The notes: generated from the letters alone by a model not told the origin. DNA of 47,692 nucleotides from Fidelibacterota bacterium (GCA_004124875.1 SCKJ01000012.1:1-47692); one strand, 5' to 3'. Shown: positions 33,818 through 43,849, counted from the stretch's first letter. Numbers and translations: made by a program.

Positions 33818-35560
33818 TTAATTACCGGCGACAGTTAACTGCCGTGCCCGCTGGACATCCTGGTAGAGAGGGCTGGAACTGTCCACTCCGCCTCTGATCA
33901 GCTGCCGCCTCCAAAAGACAAAGTAAGGGCTGCGCTGTTCAATGGCGTCCCTGATATATGCCTCGACGGAATCCTGCATGCCAAGCGAGCTGAAAGTCGC
34001 TATCAGGTCGACAGGGTCTCGAAAGTAATTTTTCACATCAGCTTGCGCTGATTTCAAAGACTCTTCGGCCTTGGATTCCTCACCGAGCATAGCATAGGCC
34101 CAGCCTAGATCTGCAGACCCGATGTTGGCAAATACAGCCTTTGCTTGTTCAAAGTGTTCTCGCTGCATATAGATCAGGCCCATACCCTGCAGGGCCCCGC
34201 CAAAATCGGGATCAAGATCGAGACTTTTCCAATACTGTTTTTCGGCCTCCTCGTAATGGCCGAACTCAAAGTAGACGTCTCCCAAATTGGTATGGATGAT
34301 CGGAGATTTTGGGTCCAGGTCAAGCGCTTCGGCAAATTCGCTCAGGCTGGCCTCCAAATCGCCCACCACATCAGCCAGGAAAAGCGCGTACCAATGCCGC
34401 GCAGGCGCATACTGCGGATCGAGTTCAATGGCTTTTAGATAAGCGGCCTCAGCCGCGTCCATATCCCATTGATAAAAATGATCATAAACCGCCAGCGCGA
34501 CGTAGGCGCCTGCAGACGCCGGGTTTAATTCGAGAGCCCGTTCAATGACTGCATGCGTGTATAATCGTTCTTCCTCAAATTCACCGGGCAAATAGTAAGG
34601 GATCAGATTATACACAGTGGCCAGTTCCGCGTAGGCATCACCGAAGAGCGAATCGGCTTCGATAGCGGCCATCAATTCGACAATAGCCGTCCTTAGCGCG
34701 GCGCCCGTGCGCATTCCTATATGATGTTTGGCTCTCAGGTACAGGTCGTAGGCCGCCGGGCTTCGAGTTGGAATCATAAATTGAGGTTCACCCGCTTCGA
34801 AACGGAAATGAGTCCTCAGTGATGATGCGATTTTTCGCGCCACTTCGGCCTGCAGTTCAAAAATATTCGCAACATCCACTTCCCGATCATAGGATTCAAC
34901 CCACAGATGCCCCTCAGTCCTGACGTCAATCAGTTGCCCGGTGATCCGCACTCTGTTCTCCGTGCGGCGGACGCTCCCCTGCAGGATGACGCTGACGCCC
35001 AATTCCTTGCCGATTTCACGTGCTCTTTTCTCTGTCCCTTTGTACTGCATCACTGAGGTGCGGGCAATGACCTTCAGATCAGGGAAAGCGGCCAGCCGGT
35101 CAATGATCTCCTCGGTTATCCCATCGGAGAAGTAGTCGTTGGCCCCGCTCATGTCCCAATTTTCAAACGGCATCACCGCCAATGATACGCCCTTGCCCGA
35201 AACGTCCCTTTTGTCCCAAATTGTATACGAGACGGCAACGGTTATAAGCAGCATAGCTGCCAGAGCCACCCTGCCCAGCATAAGGCTTACTTCCGTCACG
35301 CCCGGTTTGCTCCTGGTCCTCACAATGCCATCTTCAGTAATGTCAAACACCCATGTCAGGCCGATTGCGATTGGGAAACCGAGGAGCAGGATGACAATGA
35401 CAAGACGAGCCACCCAATCCGGGATATTCAGGAGGGCAAAAGTATCGGGGACAATCCCAACAATGACGAGCATGATCCCACCATAAAATGCCGCCATGCG
35501 GAATACCCTCCGCCGACGCAATTCATCGACGAGCGCAGTTAATCGTGACTGAGGTGCCAT
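33818..35560 (-). CDS. Membrane protein with TolB/FlgO-like and TPR domains
   Basis: A protein of about 580 residues. It has an N-terminal cytoplasmic helix followed by two or three membrane spans (residues about 20-42, 46-68 and 93-112). A TolB N-terminal/FlgO-like domain follows (VSLAVMPFENWDM, then the ILQGSVRRTENRVRITGQLIDVRTEGHLWVESYDR stretch, about 125-235). A TPR array makes up the second half (SAGAYVALAVYDHFYQW, YLKAIELDPQYAPARHWYALF, PIIHTNLGDVYFEFGHYEEAEKQY). The same TolB+TPR arrangement occurs as the output end of adenylate-cyclase-like proteins, but no cyclase domain is present. Role unknown; a scaffold at the membrane is the best guess. The ATG at 35560 is chosen because the frame upstream is not protein-like. 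It diverges from the Tat-ORF gene at 35803. Confidence 0.82.
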   Translation of the reverse strand: MAPQSRLTALVDELRRRRVFRMAAFYGGIMLVIVGIVPDTFALLNIPDWVARLVIVILLLGFPIAIGLTWVFDITEDGIVRTRSKPGVTEVSLMLGRVALAAMLLITVAVSYTIWDKRDVSGKGVSLAVMPFENWDMSGANDYFSDGITEEIIDRLAAFPDLKVIARTSVMQYKGTEKRAREIGKELGVSVILQGSVRRTENRVRITGQLIDVRTEGHLWVESYDREVDVANIFELQAEVARKIASSLRTHFRFEAGEPQFMIPTRSPAAYDLYLRAKHHIGMRTGAALRTAIVELMAAIEADSLFGDAYAELATVYNLIPYYLPGEFEEERLYTHAVIERALELNPASAGAYVALAVYDHFYQWDMDAAEAAYLKAIELDPQYAPARHWYALFLADVVGDLEASLSEFAEALDLDPKSPIIHTNLGDVYFEFGHYEEAEKQYWKSLDLDPDFGGALQGMGLIYMQREHFEQAKAVFANIGSADLGWAYAMLGEESKAEESLKSAQADVKNYFRDPVDLIATFSSLGMQDSVEAYIRDAIEQRSPYFVFWRRQLIRGGVDSSSPLYQDVQRARQLTVAGN

Positions 35561-35802
35561 TGTGTGATCGTGATAACCGCCTGAATGTACGCTCGCACCG
35601 GCGATATAGCAAAAGCGGTGAACGCGAGACAATGCCTGAGGCTGGCCTTGCATTTGGCCCCGAAATTGGTTACCCTTGGCTTGGTGATGACTTACCACCG
35701 GCATGCCGTATCGCCGGTATTTGGACTACATCAGTCAGCTGCTTTAGCCCGCGCCGTCGTACCGGTAGTTGGCAGCCGCTCAAAAACCGGGAGTGAAATC
35801 CT

Positions 35803-36099
35803 ATGAAACGACGCCGATTCCTTCGTGTCAGTGTGCTTTCCACTGTTGCCGCCGCTGCTCTGCCCCGTATCCTGCTAAAGGCTGCGCCCATTTCACACAC
35901 GAATATGCCGCCGGTAGCGGCACAAGATCCGATGATGCCGCTATTTGCCACAGGCGATCAGTTGGCCGGCGGAGGCCTGGAAAACTTCAACGATGCCTCA
36001 TTCACGGAGATAATCGAAGACATTCGCCTGCACCATATGCCCATCGATTGGAGTGGCAGTAGAGACTTGACGGATAGCGAAGGTGGGGATTCATCATGA
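35803..36099 (+). CDS. Small protein with a twin-arginine signal, coupled to TldD
   Basis: A 98-residue protein that starts with a textbook Tat signal (MKRRRFLRVSV, then a run of alanines and LLKAAP). The mature part of about 70 residues is acidic and has no recognised domain (LENFNDASFTEIIEDIRLHH). It overlaps the TldD gene by ATGA, so translation of TldD is coupled to it. Exported relatives of TldD, as I recall them, carry such a Tat leader fused to the protein itself. Here the leader sits in a separate frame. It may be a frameshifted leader, or a genuine small partner or substrate of TldD/PmbA. No frameshift-prone homopolymer is visible at the junction. Confidence 0.65.
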   Translation: MKRRRFLRVSVLSTVAAAALPRILLKAAPISHTNMPPVAAQDPMMPLFATGDQLAGGGLENFNDASFTEIIEDIRLHHMPIDWSGSRDLTDSEGGDSS

Positions 36100-37586
36100 A
36101 AGAATTGGCCGATGTAGCGCTCAATCAGGCCCAGTCCGGCGGCGCCAGTTATGCTGATATTCGTGTGTCTCGACACAAGAACCAGTCCGTATCCACACGT
36201 GAGCAGCGGGTCCAGTCTGTCAGCAATCAGGAGAGTTTTGGTTTCGGCGTGCGGGTGCTTGTCAACGGAACGTGGGGCTTTGCTGCCAGCCACATTGTCG
36301 ACAAGGAGACCATTGCCGAGGTCACCGACAGGGCTGTGGCCATAGCCAAGGCCAACCAGGCGGCCCAAAATCGGCCGGTGACACTGCCGCCTGTGAAAGC
36401 CACTCAGGCCAAGTGGGACAGTCCCATCAAAAAGGATCCCTTCGACGTCCCTATTCGGGAAAAGATCGACTTGCTGCTTAACGCCAATGCCGAGGCCCTT
36501 AAGGTGGAAGGGGCCCGATTCGTTAATTCACGGATGCTATTTTTAAACGAGCAGAAAACGTTTGCCTCAACCGACGGCAGTTACATCGAGCAGAATCTGT
36601 ACCGTTCATGGCCCTCGCTATCGGTGACAGCCATCAATCCGGACGGCGGTGGATTTGAGTCGCGCGATCTGGAAGTTTACCCCCGGGGAGCGGGGTACGA
36701 GTTCGTGGAGGAGACCGATCTTGTCGGCCAGGCACAGAAAACCGCCGAGGAAGCAGTGATGAAGCTGTCGGCCAAATCAGTCGAGCCGGGCAAAAAGACG
36801 CTCATCCTGGCGCCTTCCCATTTGTGGCTTACCATCCACGAGTCGGTGGGCCACTCAACGGAGCTCGACAGGGCGCTGGGCTACGAGGCAAATTATGCCG
36901 GCACCAGTTTCCTGACACTTGATAAACTGGGCAAACTCAAGTTCGGTTCCGACATTGTCAATTTCAGGGCCGACAAGACCATCGAAGGTGGTCTGGCTAC
37001 CTGCGGCTATGACGACGATGGCGTCCAGACGAGTGACTGGTACCTCGTCCGCGACGGCCTGTTCATCGATTATCAGACCATTCGCGAGCAGGTGATGTGG
37101 CCGGAATACCGTCAGGCCCGTAAAAATGCAGGGTTGCCGGAAGTGAACGAATCCTATGGCTGCTCCTATGGTGACAGCTGGAGTTCGATCCCGTTTCAGA
37201 GGATGCCCAACATTCACCTCGATGCCGCGAAGGAACCCCGCAGCCTCGATGACCTTATCTCCGGCACCGATGACGGCATTTACATTACCGGCCGCGGGAG
37301 CTATTCCATCGATCAGCAACGATACAATTTCCAGTTTGGCGGGCAGACAGCCTGGGAGATCAAACACGGCAAAATTACAGGCATGCTTAAAGATGTGGCC
37401 TACCAGGCCAACACCCAGGAATTCTGGAATGCCTGTGATGCCATTGGTGATGAAAGCACCTGGGAAATGGGGGGCTCGTACTACGATGGCAAAGGCCAAC
37501 CCGGCCAGATCAATGCCGTCAGCCACGGCTGCCCGCCATCGAGATTCCAGGGCATTAACATCTTGAACACGGGGAGGACGATATGA
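36096..37586 (+). CDS. tldD: TldD-family metallopeptidase
   Basis: A 496-residue TldD homologue. TldD works with PmbA (TldE) as a heterodimeric zinc protease that cleaves small or unfolded peptides; in Escherichia coli it processes microcin B17 and degrades CcdA. The metal motif is HExxxH (His248, Glu249, His253 in TIHESVGHS). The conserved C-terminal cysteine motif NAVSHGCPPSRF is present. The core segments ELDRALGYEANYAGTSFL and YSIDQQRYNFQFGG match the family. It overlaps the Tat-ORF upstream (ATGA) and pmbA downstream (ATGA), so three genes are translationally coupled. It has no signal of its own, and whether it leaves the cytoplasm depends on the upstream ORF. Confidence 0.9.
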   Translation: MKELADVALNQAQSGGASYADIRVSRHKNQSVSTREQRVQSVSNQESFGFGVRVLVNGTWGFAASHIVDKETIAEVTDRAVAIAKANQAAQNRPVTLPPVKATQAKWDSPIKKDPFDVPIREKIDLLLNANAEALKVEGARFVNSRMLFLNEQKTFASTDGSYIEQNLYRSWPSLSVTAINPDGGGFESRDLEVYPRGAGYEFVEETDLVGQAQKTAEEAVMKLSAKSVEPGKKTLILAPSHLWLTIHESVGHSTELDRALGYEANYAGTSFLTLDKLGKLKFGSDIVNFRADKTIEGGLATCGYDDDGVQTSDWYLVRDGLFIDYQTIREQVMWPEYRQARKNAGLPEVNESYGCSYGDSWSSIPFQRMPNIHLDAAKEPRSLDDLISGTDDGIYITGRGSYSIDQQRYNFQFGGQTAWEIKHGKITGMLKDVAYQANTQEFWNACDAIGDESTWEMGGSYYDGKGQPGQINAVSHGCPPSRFQGINILNTGRTI

Positions 37587-38896
37587 TTCTCAGCAGTGAT
37601 GAGGCCCGCAGTCTCATTGAAAAGATGCTCTCATTCTCCTCGGCCGATGAAGTCCGCGTGAATCTGTCGGGCGGACGCAGCGGCAACACCCGCTTCGCTT
37701 TGAACTCCATCACCACCAGTGGCGACGAGGACACGCTCGACATCTCCGTAACGGCTGTTTTCGGTAAACGGCACGGCACGGCCACCGGCAACGAACTGGA
37801 TGACGCCTCCCTTCAGCGGGTGGTAAAGTCAGCGGAGGAGCTGGCGCGGTTTTCGCCGGAGGATAAGGAGTATACACCGGAGCTCGGGCCCCAGAAATAC
37901 CTTGAGATTAACGGCCACAAGGAGAGCACCGCCCAAGCCACACCGGCCGTGCGGGTCGCCGCTGCGCTATCGGCCATCAAACCGAGCAGCCGCAAGAAGC
38001 TGACCTCAGCCGGTTTCTTTCAGCACAACAGCAGTTTCGACGCTGTGGGCAACAACAAGGGGCTGTTCGGATATTACCCCAGCACCAACTCATCCTATAG
38101 CGTGACCGTGCGCACCAATACAGGTGCCGGTTCCGGTTGGGCCAGTGACAATTCGCGGGACATCAGCGACGTTAACTACGGTGACGTCAGCAAACGAGCC
38201 ATTGATAAGGCCCGCAAGAGCCGCAAGGCCAAAACGCTCGAGCCGGGGGTCTACCCGGTGATCCTTGAGCCCCAGGCGGCGTCGGACCTGTTGGGCTATG
38301 CCGTGTTTACCATGAACGCCCGGAGAGCGGATGAAGGGCGCAGCTTTTACTCGAAGGTTGGCGGTGGCAACAAGATCGGCGAGCAGATTATGGACTCCAA
38401 TATCACTATCGCCAGCGATCCCACCCACCCCGAGTTGCTCGGGTCACCGTTTTGGGGCGACGGTCTGCCCAGCAAAAAGATGGAGTGGATCAAAGACGGC
38501 GTGCTGCAGAACCTCTTCTACACCCGTTACTGGGCGGAAAAACAGGGTAAGGAACCCACGGGTTTTCCCAGCAATCTGATTGTATCGGGCGGATCAGGAT
38601 CGCTTAAAAAACTTATTAAAAGCACGGACAGGGCAGTGTTGATCACCCGGCTTTGGTATATTCGATTCGTCGATCCGCAGACGATACTCATGACCGGTCT
38701 CACGCGCGACGGCACCTTTTGGGTGGAGCGGGGCAAGGTTCGCCACGCCGTTAAAAACTTCCGGTTTAACGAGAGCCCCATCGCGTTGCTAAACAAGGTT
38801 ACCGGCATGACGGCCCCGGTGCGCGTTGGCAGCTCGCTCGTGCCGGCCATCAGGGCCTCGGAGTTTAACTTCTCCAGCCTGTCCGACGCCGTTTAG
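37583..38896 (+). CDS. pmbA: PmbA/TldE-family partner of TldD
   Basis: A 437-residue PmbA (TldE) homologue, the non-catalytic half of the TldD/E heterodimer. It lacks HExxxH, as expected. The C-terminal half has the family segments YPVILEPQAASDLLGY, IASDPTHPELLGSPFWGDGLPSKKMEWI and NLIVSGG. The ATG overlaps the tldD stop as ATGA, which fits equal synthesis of the two subunits. No terminator is obvious in the 76 bases before the converging M20 gene. Predicted cytoplasmic. Confidence 0.9.
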   Translation: MILSSDEARSLIEKMLSFSSADEVRVNLSGGRSGNTRFALNSITTSGDEDTLDISVTAVFGKRHGTATGNELDDASLQRVVKSAEELARFSPEDKEYTPELGPQKYLEINGHKESTAQATPAVRVAAALSAIKPSSRKKLTSAGFFQHNSSFDAVGNNKGLFGYYPSTNSSYSVTVRTNTGAGSGWASDNSRDISDVNYGDVSKRAIDKARKSRKAKTLEPGVYPVILEPQAASDLLGYAVFTMNARRADEGRSFYSKVGGGNKIGEQIMDSNITIASDPTHPELLGSPFWGDGLPSKKMEWIKDGVLQNLFYTRYWAEKQGKEPTGFPSNLIVSGGSGSLKKLIKSTDRAVLITRLWYIRFVDPQTILMTGLTRDGTFWVERGKVRHAVKNFRFNESPIALLNKVTGMTAPVRVGSSLVPAIRASEFNFSSLSDAV

Positions 38897-38972
38897 CCCG
38901 GCCTGCCCGTGCCTGCTACGGGTCCGATTCTCTGTGCCAAGGCAAAACCCATAGGCGGGGCCGCAGTAGAGG

Positions 38973-40259
38973 TCAGCGCGTGAGCCTGTAGATCAGCAGA
39001 GCCGACATCTCGATGGCCTTGGCGATTTCCGGGATGTTGACCGATTCCTGCGGTGTATGCCCGCCACTGCCCACGACGCCCAGACCATCAAGCGCGGGCA
39101 CCAGTTCGGCCACGAAAGCGATGTCCCCAGCGCCGCGCTTGCCCGGGTCAAACGGCTCCCGAACGCCATAACCGAGGTCCTGACTCACCCGGCTAAAGAC
39201 TTCAAGCAGCGCATAGTTTTCCGGGCGCGGAGGCATGGCCGGGTAACGGTCCTCAAAGGTGATGGTGGCCGAAGTGACCGGCAGGCTGCGGCTGACAATT
39301 TCGCGCATTTTATCGCGGGCGTTTTCCTTCTGCTCCTCAGTGATAAAGCGCAGGCCCCCGTCCACTACCACCTTTTGGGCAATGACATTGGTCTTGCCGA
39401 ACGCCTCACCGCTGGTCGTGTTGACGTTGTAGGCGACATCCGTGCCGCCCACGATTGATCCCGGATTGAACGACAGGAATTCCTCACCCCGTACTTCATC
39501 ATAAAAGGCGCTCAAGATGCGGCTCGCCTCAAAAATAGCTCCGGCGCCGCTCTCCTTGCTGAAGATGCCCGACGAGTGCGCCCGGCGGCCGGTTACCTCG
39601 AGAAACCAGTTGCTGGACCCGCGACGGGCAATGGTGCCTGTGCCGGATATTTGTGCCTCATAGGCCAGAGCAGCGTCGCTATTGCGGGCAATTTCGCGTA
39701 TATCCAGGCGCGATATTTCATGGGGCCGCCCGACTTTTTCCTCATCGCCATGCAGCACCGCCGCAATGGTGACGCCGTCCAGGTGGCCCAGGCGATGGAG
39801 CGTGATCAGGGCGTAGAGGAAAATGACATTGCCACCGTGCATGTCGTTCACGCCGGGGCCGAATGCCGTATCGCCCTGCCGGGTGAACTTTTGGAAGGGA
39901 GAGCGTTTCTCAAATACGGTATCTAAATGTCCTACCAGCAGGAGCTTCTTTCCGCGGTTGCCGGACCGTGTGGCGATGAGATGTCCCGCCCGTTGCATCT
40001 CCGGCGGCATGTCGACCCAACGGGTGTCAAAGCCGATGCCCTTGAATTTCCTGTTGTAGGCCTTGCCCACCTTGCGTACCCCCTTCAGGTTGAGGGTCCC
40101 GCTATTGATATTGACCACCTTCTCAAGAAATTTAAGCGCATCGGCGGAGACGCTTTGGGCGGTTTCACGAATTTGCTGCTCATCGGGAGACAGGCCCTGC
40201 CCATGCAGCAATGGGGCCAGGGCTAAGCAGATCAGAAAGAAGCGGATGTTGGGCATCAT
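38973..40259 (-). CDS. M20-family metallopeptidase, exported
   Basis: A 428-residue zinc peptidase of family M20, the group containing glutamate carboxypeptidase and aminoacylases. Metal-site motifs are LLLVGHLDTVFE (His111), GPGVNDMHGG (Asp139, bridging) and HGDEEKVG (catalytic Glu173, metal Glu174). The N-terminus is a signal peptide (FFLICLALAPLLHG), so the enzyme acts outside the cytoplasm. A central insertion carries the lid/dimerisation domain. The ATG at 40259 is followed by a second ATG, so the start may be three bases later. It lies 104 bases downstream of the propeller-amidohydrolase gene on the same strand, and the two may share a transcript. Confidence 0.9.
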   Translation of the reverse strand: MMPNIRFFLICLALAPLLHGQGLSPDEQQIRETAQSVSADALKFLEKVVNINSGTLNLKGVRKVGKAYNRKFKGIGFDTRWVDMPPEMQRAGHLIATRSGNRGKKLLLVGHLDTVFEKRSPFQKFTRQGDTAFGPGVNDMHGGNVIFLYALITLHRLGHLDGVTIAAVLHGDEEKVGRPHEISRLDIREIARNSDAALAYEAQISGTGTIARRGSSNWFLEVTGRRAHSSGIFSKESGAGAIFEASRILSAFYDEVRGEEFLSFNPGSIVGGTDVAYNVNTTSGEAFGKTNVIAQKVVVDGGLRFITEEQKENARDKMREIVSRSLPVTSATITFEDRYPAMPPRPENYALLEVFSRVSQDLGYGVREPFDPGKRGAGDIAFVAELVPALDGLGVVGSGGHTPQESVNIPEIAKAIEMSALLIYRLTR

Positions 40260-40363
40260 GGCGTGGTTACCTCATTGATTTAATTCAGGTTGGGTCAGAC
40301 CGTGTCCTTGCCTGTCGGCGCAGGATATGAAGACAAGGTCCACTGGATGCGGGGCGGCCACTG

Positions 40364-43300
40364 TTACCGCTGCCAGTAAAGGGGTTTGCGCCGGGTGGCG
40401 GTGGGCCACTGCTGGTTCAGGGTGGCCGCGTCGTAAAGCCGGCCCCCCAGCATCACCCGTTCTACCAGTTCGCTGTTGCGGATATCCTCCAGCGGGTTCG
40501 CCGACAGAACCAGCAGGTCGGCCAATTTGCCCACTTTCAGGCTGCCCAGGTCCGCCTCCATCCCCAGATAGGTGGCGCCGTTGATGGTGGCCGATTGAAG
40601 GGCCTCGAGGGGCGTCATGCCGCCCTGCACGAACATCCACAGCTCCCAGTGGGCAGCCAGGCCGTCAAGTTGTCCGTGGGCGCCCAGGCTCACCGGCACG
40701 CCCGCATCCGACAGCGCCTTGGCTGCTTTGGCGTTCTCTATATGATTGTAATCGTCATCCTCCACATGCATCCTCCTGCGGGCCCGTGAGTCCAGCAGCT
40801 CCCGCGGCGTAAAGGCCAGCAGCCGCTGGTGCTCGAATACCTTGGAGTGCTGGTACCAGTAGTTTTCCCCAAAAATTCCGCCGTAACTGACCACCAGCGT
40901 CGGCGTGTAGGCCACGTTGCTTTCGCCGTAGAGGGTCAGCACATCCTTATAAAGAGGCGAAACGGGAATGGAATGCTCGATGCCCGTATGCCCGTCAAGG
41001 ATCATGTTCAAATTCCACTGCAGGGTGGAGCCACCTTCGGGGTGGACCATCATGCCCAGCTCCCTGGCCGCCTTCAATATCTGTTGCCGCTGGTCTCGCC
41101 TCGGCTGATTGTACGACTTGACCGTAAAGCCGCCGAACGCCTTGATCCTGCGCAGATGGGCGCGGGCGTCATCCAGCGAATTGACCACCGCCTTGGCCCC
41201 ACTGCTTTCTGCGCCGTAGAGGATGGTGCCCGTGGAGTATATCCTCGGCCCCAGAATCGTGCCGGACTTCTGCAGCTCCGAGTTGGCGAAAACGTTCTGG
41301 GTGCCACTGGAAGGGTCGTGCGTTGTGGTGACGCCAAAGGCGAGGTTGGCCAGATAGCCCCAGTTCTGCTGCGGAGTGATCCCATCGCCGGCGTTGCCCA
41401 GGTGCGCATGCACATCAATGAGGCCGGGGATAATAAATTTGCCGCTCACGTCAATCGTTTTGGCCCCTTTTGGCACGGTAGTGTTTGCGCGGCTGCCAAG
41501 GGCGGCAATTCTGCCATCGGTGATGACGATGACGGCGTCAGGGATGATGCCCGCTTCATCCACGGTAATCACGGTGGCCCCGGCCAGGACCACGGTGCCC
41601 TTGGGCTGATTGGTCTTGGCCTTCCAGCCCAGCGCGATCCCGGTTGTGTCGGGGCCCGGCAGAGAATCGGGGGCGCCGGGGAGGAAGTCGAACAGGTCGG
41701 TCAGCTTGCGTTCGTACAGCATGGAGCCGATGGTCCAGCGCACCGTCTTGCTGTTACCCGACCAATGGACACTTTCCGCTCCGTCACGGCTCGCTTTTGC
41801 CACCGGCAGCTGGCTCATGTCCGATGAAAGCGAGACCGTCTTACCCGAGCGGGGCATAGCGGCAACATAGACGTTATAGTTCTCCTTGAACGCGATCCAG
41901 TTGCCATCGGGCGAGGGGCTCATGTAAGTACTGAATTTCCCTTTGGCGATGACTTGCCGGTCCTCGCCATTGAGATCGACAGTGATGAGGGCCACATCGT
42001 CGTCCTCACGGGAATCGAGATAGATGCGCTTGCCATCGGCAGTGAAACGGGGACGCGAACCACTGGAGGTGATCTTGCGGGGCTTGCCGCCAGCTGCCGG
42101 GATCACGTAAATGCCGGGATCTGCGCCGCCTTTAAAGCCGCGCAGCCAGCTGCCGCCACTCTTGCGGTAGACCAACTGCTTGCCATCTGGCGACCAGGCC
42201 GGATCGTGATAGTGACCCTGGGGAAGCGGCAGATTTTTGCCCCTGCCACTGGAGGCGGAAAGCACGGCGATACCACCCCCTTTTACATCATCCCACGTGA
42301 CGAGGGCAATCCGTTTGCCGTTGGGCGACCAAGCCGGAGAGTATTCGAAGTGGTCGCCCTGCCTGGTCAGCCGCTTTCTACCGCTGCCGTTGGTCTTGGC
42401 CTTGTAGATATGGCCCAGCGCCTGGAATACGATCTCACCTCCCCGTGGCTTAACTCGGGCTCCCAGAACGGTCTTCACCTGAAAAGTGCCGCCGCCAACT
42501 GGTGTGGTAAAGTGCACGGCATCGGTGAGGGTCTGCTCTACCTCCGCCTTGAAGGGGATGGCCGTCGCCTTACCGCTGCTCAGCGCTACTTTCCAGAATT
42601 TCCCTTTGGCGCTGATAATGATATTTTTGCCGTTGGGGGTCCAGCTATAGCCGGGATTGGTGCCAAAATGGGACCAGGTTTCCTGCGAGTCGCGGTTGAG
42701 GTTATCATACAGCATCCGTTCGTCACCGCTGGCTAAGTCCTTGACAAAGAGGGCCGTTTTCAGCTGCACGCGGCGAATGAATGCCAGCGTCTTTCCGTCA
42801 GGGGATATTTGGGGTGTCATGGAGCCGCCGAAACCGTTGACCAGCCGGCGGAATTCGCCGCTGTCAAGATCAATGCGGTCGATGGCATAAATCCTGCCGT
42901 AAGGATTGCGATTGTACTGATAGGTGCTGCCAGGACTGATATCCTGCGAATAGTAAAGGTATTTGCCGTCGGGGGAGACATCGGGTTCCCCGGCATCATG
43001 TTGCCAATCGCGGCGTTTGGATACCGCCATACCCTTGCCGCCGTCGATATGGTAAATCCACATTTCGCCGGCGCCCAACGATCGGGTGTTGCGATAATGC
43101 TTTCTGGCGATGATATACTGGCCATCAGGCGTATAGACCGGATTGTTCATGATGCGGTCTTTTTCCTTGGTGACTTCCTTTGGGTCGCCACCCTCCGTGC
43201 CGATGATCCAGATGTTGTCGGCCCCACCCCGGTCGGAGGTGATAGCGATGCTTTTGCCATCTGGGCTATAGGCAGGCTGGACATCCCATGCCGGTCCACT

Positions 43301-43600
43301 TGTGAGCCGGTTTGCCTGCCCGCCGGTAATGGACATGGAATAAATATCACCCAGGAGATCAAATACGATCGTTTTGCCATCGGGCGATACGTCGAGGCTC
43401 ATCCAGGTGCCTTCATCCGTATCAAATTTCAGTTCCGTGGTGGGACCATGACTGGCGGTAACATCCCATTCTTTTTCCTTGTCCTTGGCCGCTGACGTAT
43501 CGCTTTCAGCGTCGGCTTCCTGCTGGGCCGCGTGCGCATGGGCGCTGATCATGTAGAGGGGTAGCGCAATAAGAAGCAGCGAAGTTTTAATCAGATTCAT
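40364..43600 (-). CDS. TolB-like beta-propeller fused to an amidohydrolase
   Basis: A 1078-residue exported protein. The signal peptide ends near SAHAHA. Residues about 55-640 contain repeated PD40/TolB-type propeller blades (SPDGKTIVFDLLG, SPDGKSIAITSDRGG, SPNGKRIALVTW, SPDGKQLVYRKSGG). The C-terminal 400 residues form an amidohydrolase with the strand FIIPGLIDVHAHLG; the HxH metal pair is His731 and His733. A downstream HPEGG and an EHSIP stretch are consistent with further ligands. Such fusions occur in FCB bacteria and probably act on extracellular cyclic amides or peptides; the substrate is unknown. The beta-propeller may gate access to the active site. It precedes the M20 gene on the same strand. 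Confidence 0.9.
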   Translation of the reverse strand: MNLIKTSLLLIALPLYMISAHAHAAQQEADAESDTSAAKDKEKEWDVTASHGPTTELKFDTDEGTWMSLDVSPDGKTIVFDLLGDIYSMSITGGQANRLTSGPAWDVQPAYSPDGKSIAITSDRGGADNIWIIGTEGGDPKEVTKEKDRIMNNPVYTPDGQYIIARKHYRNTRSLGAGEMWIYHIDGGKGMAVSKRRDWQHDAGEPDVSPDGKYLYYSQDISPGSTYQYNRNPYGRIYAIDRIDLDSGEFRRLVNGFGGSMTPQISPDGKTLAFIRRVQLKTALFVKDLASGDERMLYDNLNRDSQETWSHFGTNPGYSWTPNGKNIIISAKGKFWKVALSSGKATAIPFKAEVEQTLTDAVHFTTPVGGGTFQVKTVLGARVKPRGGEIVFQALGHIYKAKTNGSGRKRLTRQGDHFEYSPAWSPNGKRIALVTWDDVKGGGIAVLSASSGRGKNLPLPQGHYHDPAWSPDGKQLVYRKSGGSWLRGFKGGADPGIYVIPAAGGKPRKITSSGSRPRFTADGKRIYLDSREDDDVALITVDLNGEDRQVIAKGKFSTYMSPSPDGNWIAFKENYNVYVAAMPRSGKTVSLSSDMSQLPVAKASRDGAESVHWSGNSKTVRWTIGSMLYERKLTDLFDFLPGAPDSLPGPDTTGIALGWKAKTNQPKGTVVLAGATVITVDEAGIIPDAVIVITDGRIAALGSRANTTVPKGAKTIDVSGKFIIPGLIDVHAHLGNAGDGITPQQNWGYLANLAFGVTTTHDPSSGTQNVFANSELQKSGTILGPRIYSTGTILYGAESSGAKAVVNSLDDARAHLRRIKAFGGFTVKSYNQPRRDQRQQILKAARELGMMVHPEGGSTLQWNLNMILDGHTGIEHSIPVSPLYKDVLTLYGESNVAYTPTLVVSYGGIFGENYWYQHSKVFEHQRLLAFTPRELLDSRARRRMHVEDDDYNHIENAKAAKALSDAGVPVSLGAHGQLDGLAAHWELWMFVQGGMTPLEALQSATINGATYLGMEADLGSLKVGKLADLLVLSANPLEDIRNSELVERVMLGGRLYDAATLNQQWPTATRRKPLYWQR

Positions 43601-43849
43601 GAGATGATCTCCCTGGTCATTTTTTGAAATGCTCCCGATGCTGCAGCCAGCCCTGTAGGCAAGGTTAATTCTCAGGCATCAAGGTAAATTTGCTGGGTAT
43701 GGATCGGCTGAATGTACACGATTGGCTACGGCCATGCAAAAGGGCGCGTTGCGGCGGTGACATTGCAATAGTTTGTCGCGCGCCAGGCAGTCGGCGTGTC
43801 AGGATCGCGACCCATGCGGCCACAGCGCCGCCGGAGGGGAACCGGGGAC

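Noticed and set aside
36090..36100. Programmed frameshift between the Tat-ORF and TldD
   Set aside because: There is no slippery heptamer at the junction. The ATGA overlap with a normal start codon explains the arrangement better.
40829..41827. A 332-codon open frame on the plus strand, opposite the propeller-amidohydrolase
   Set aside because: It is the reverse complement of the amidohydrolase coding sequence, with low-complexity arginine- and glycine-rich translation and no family match.
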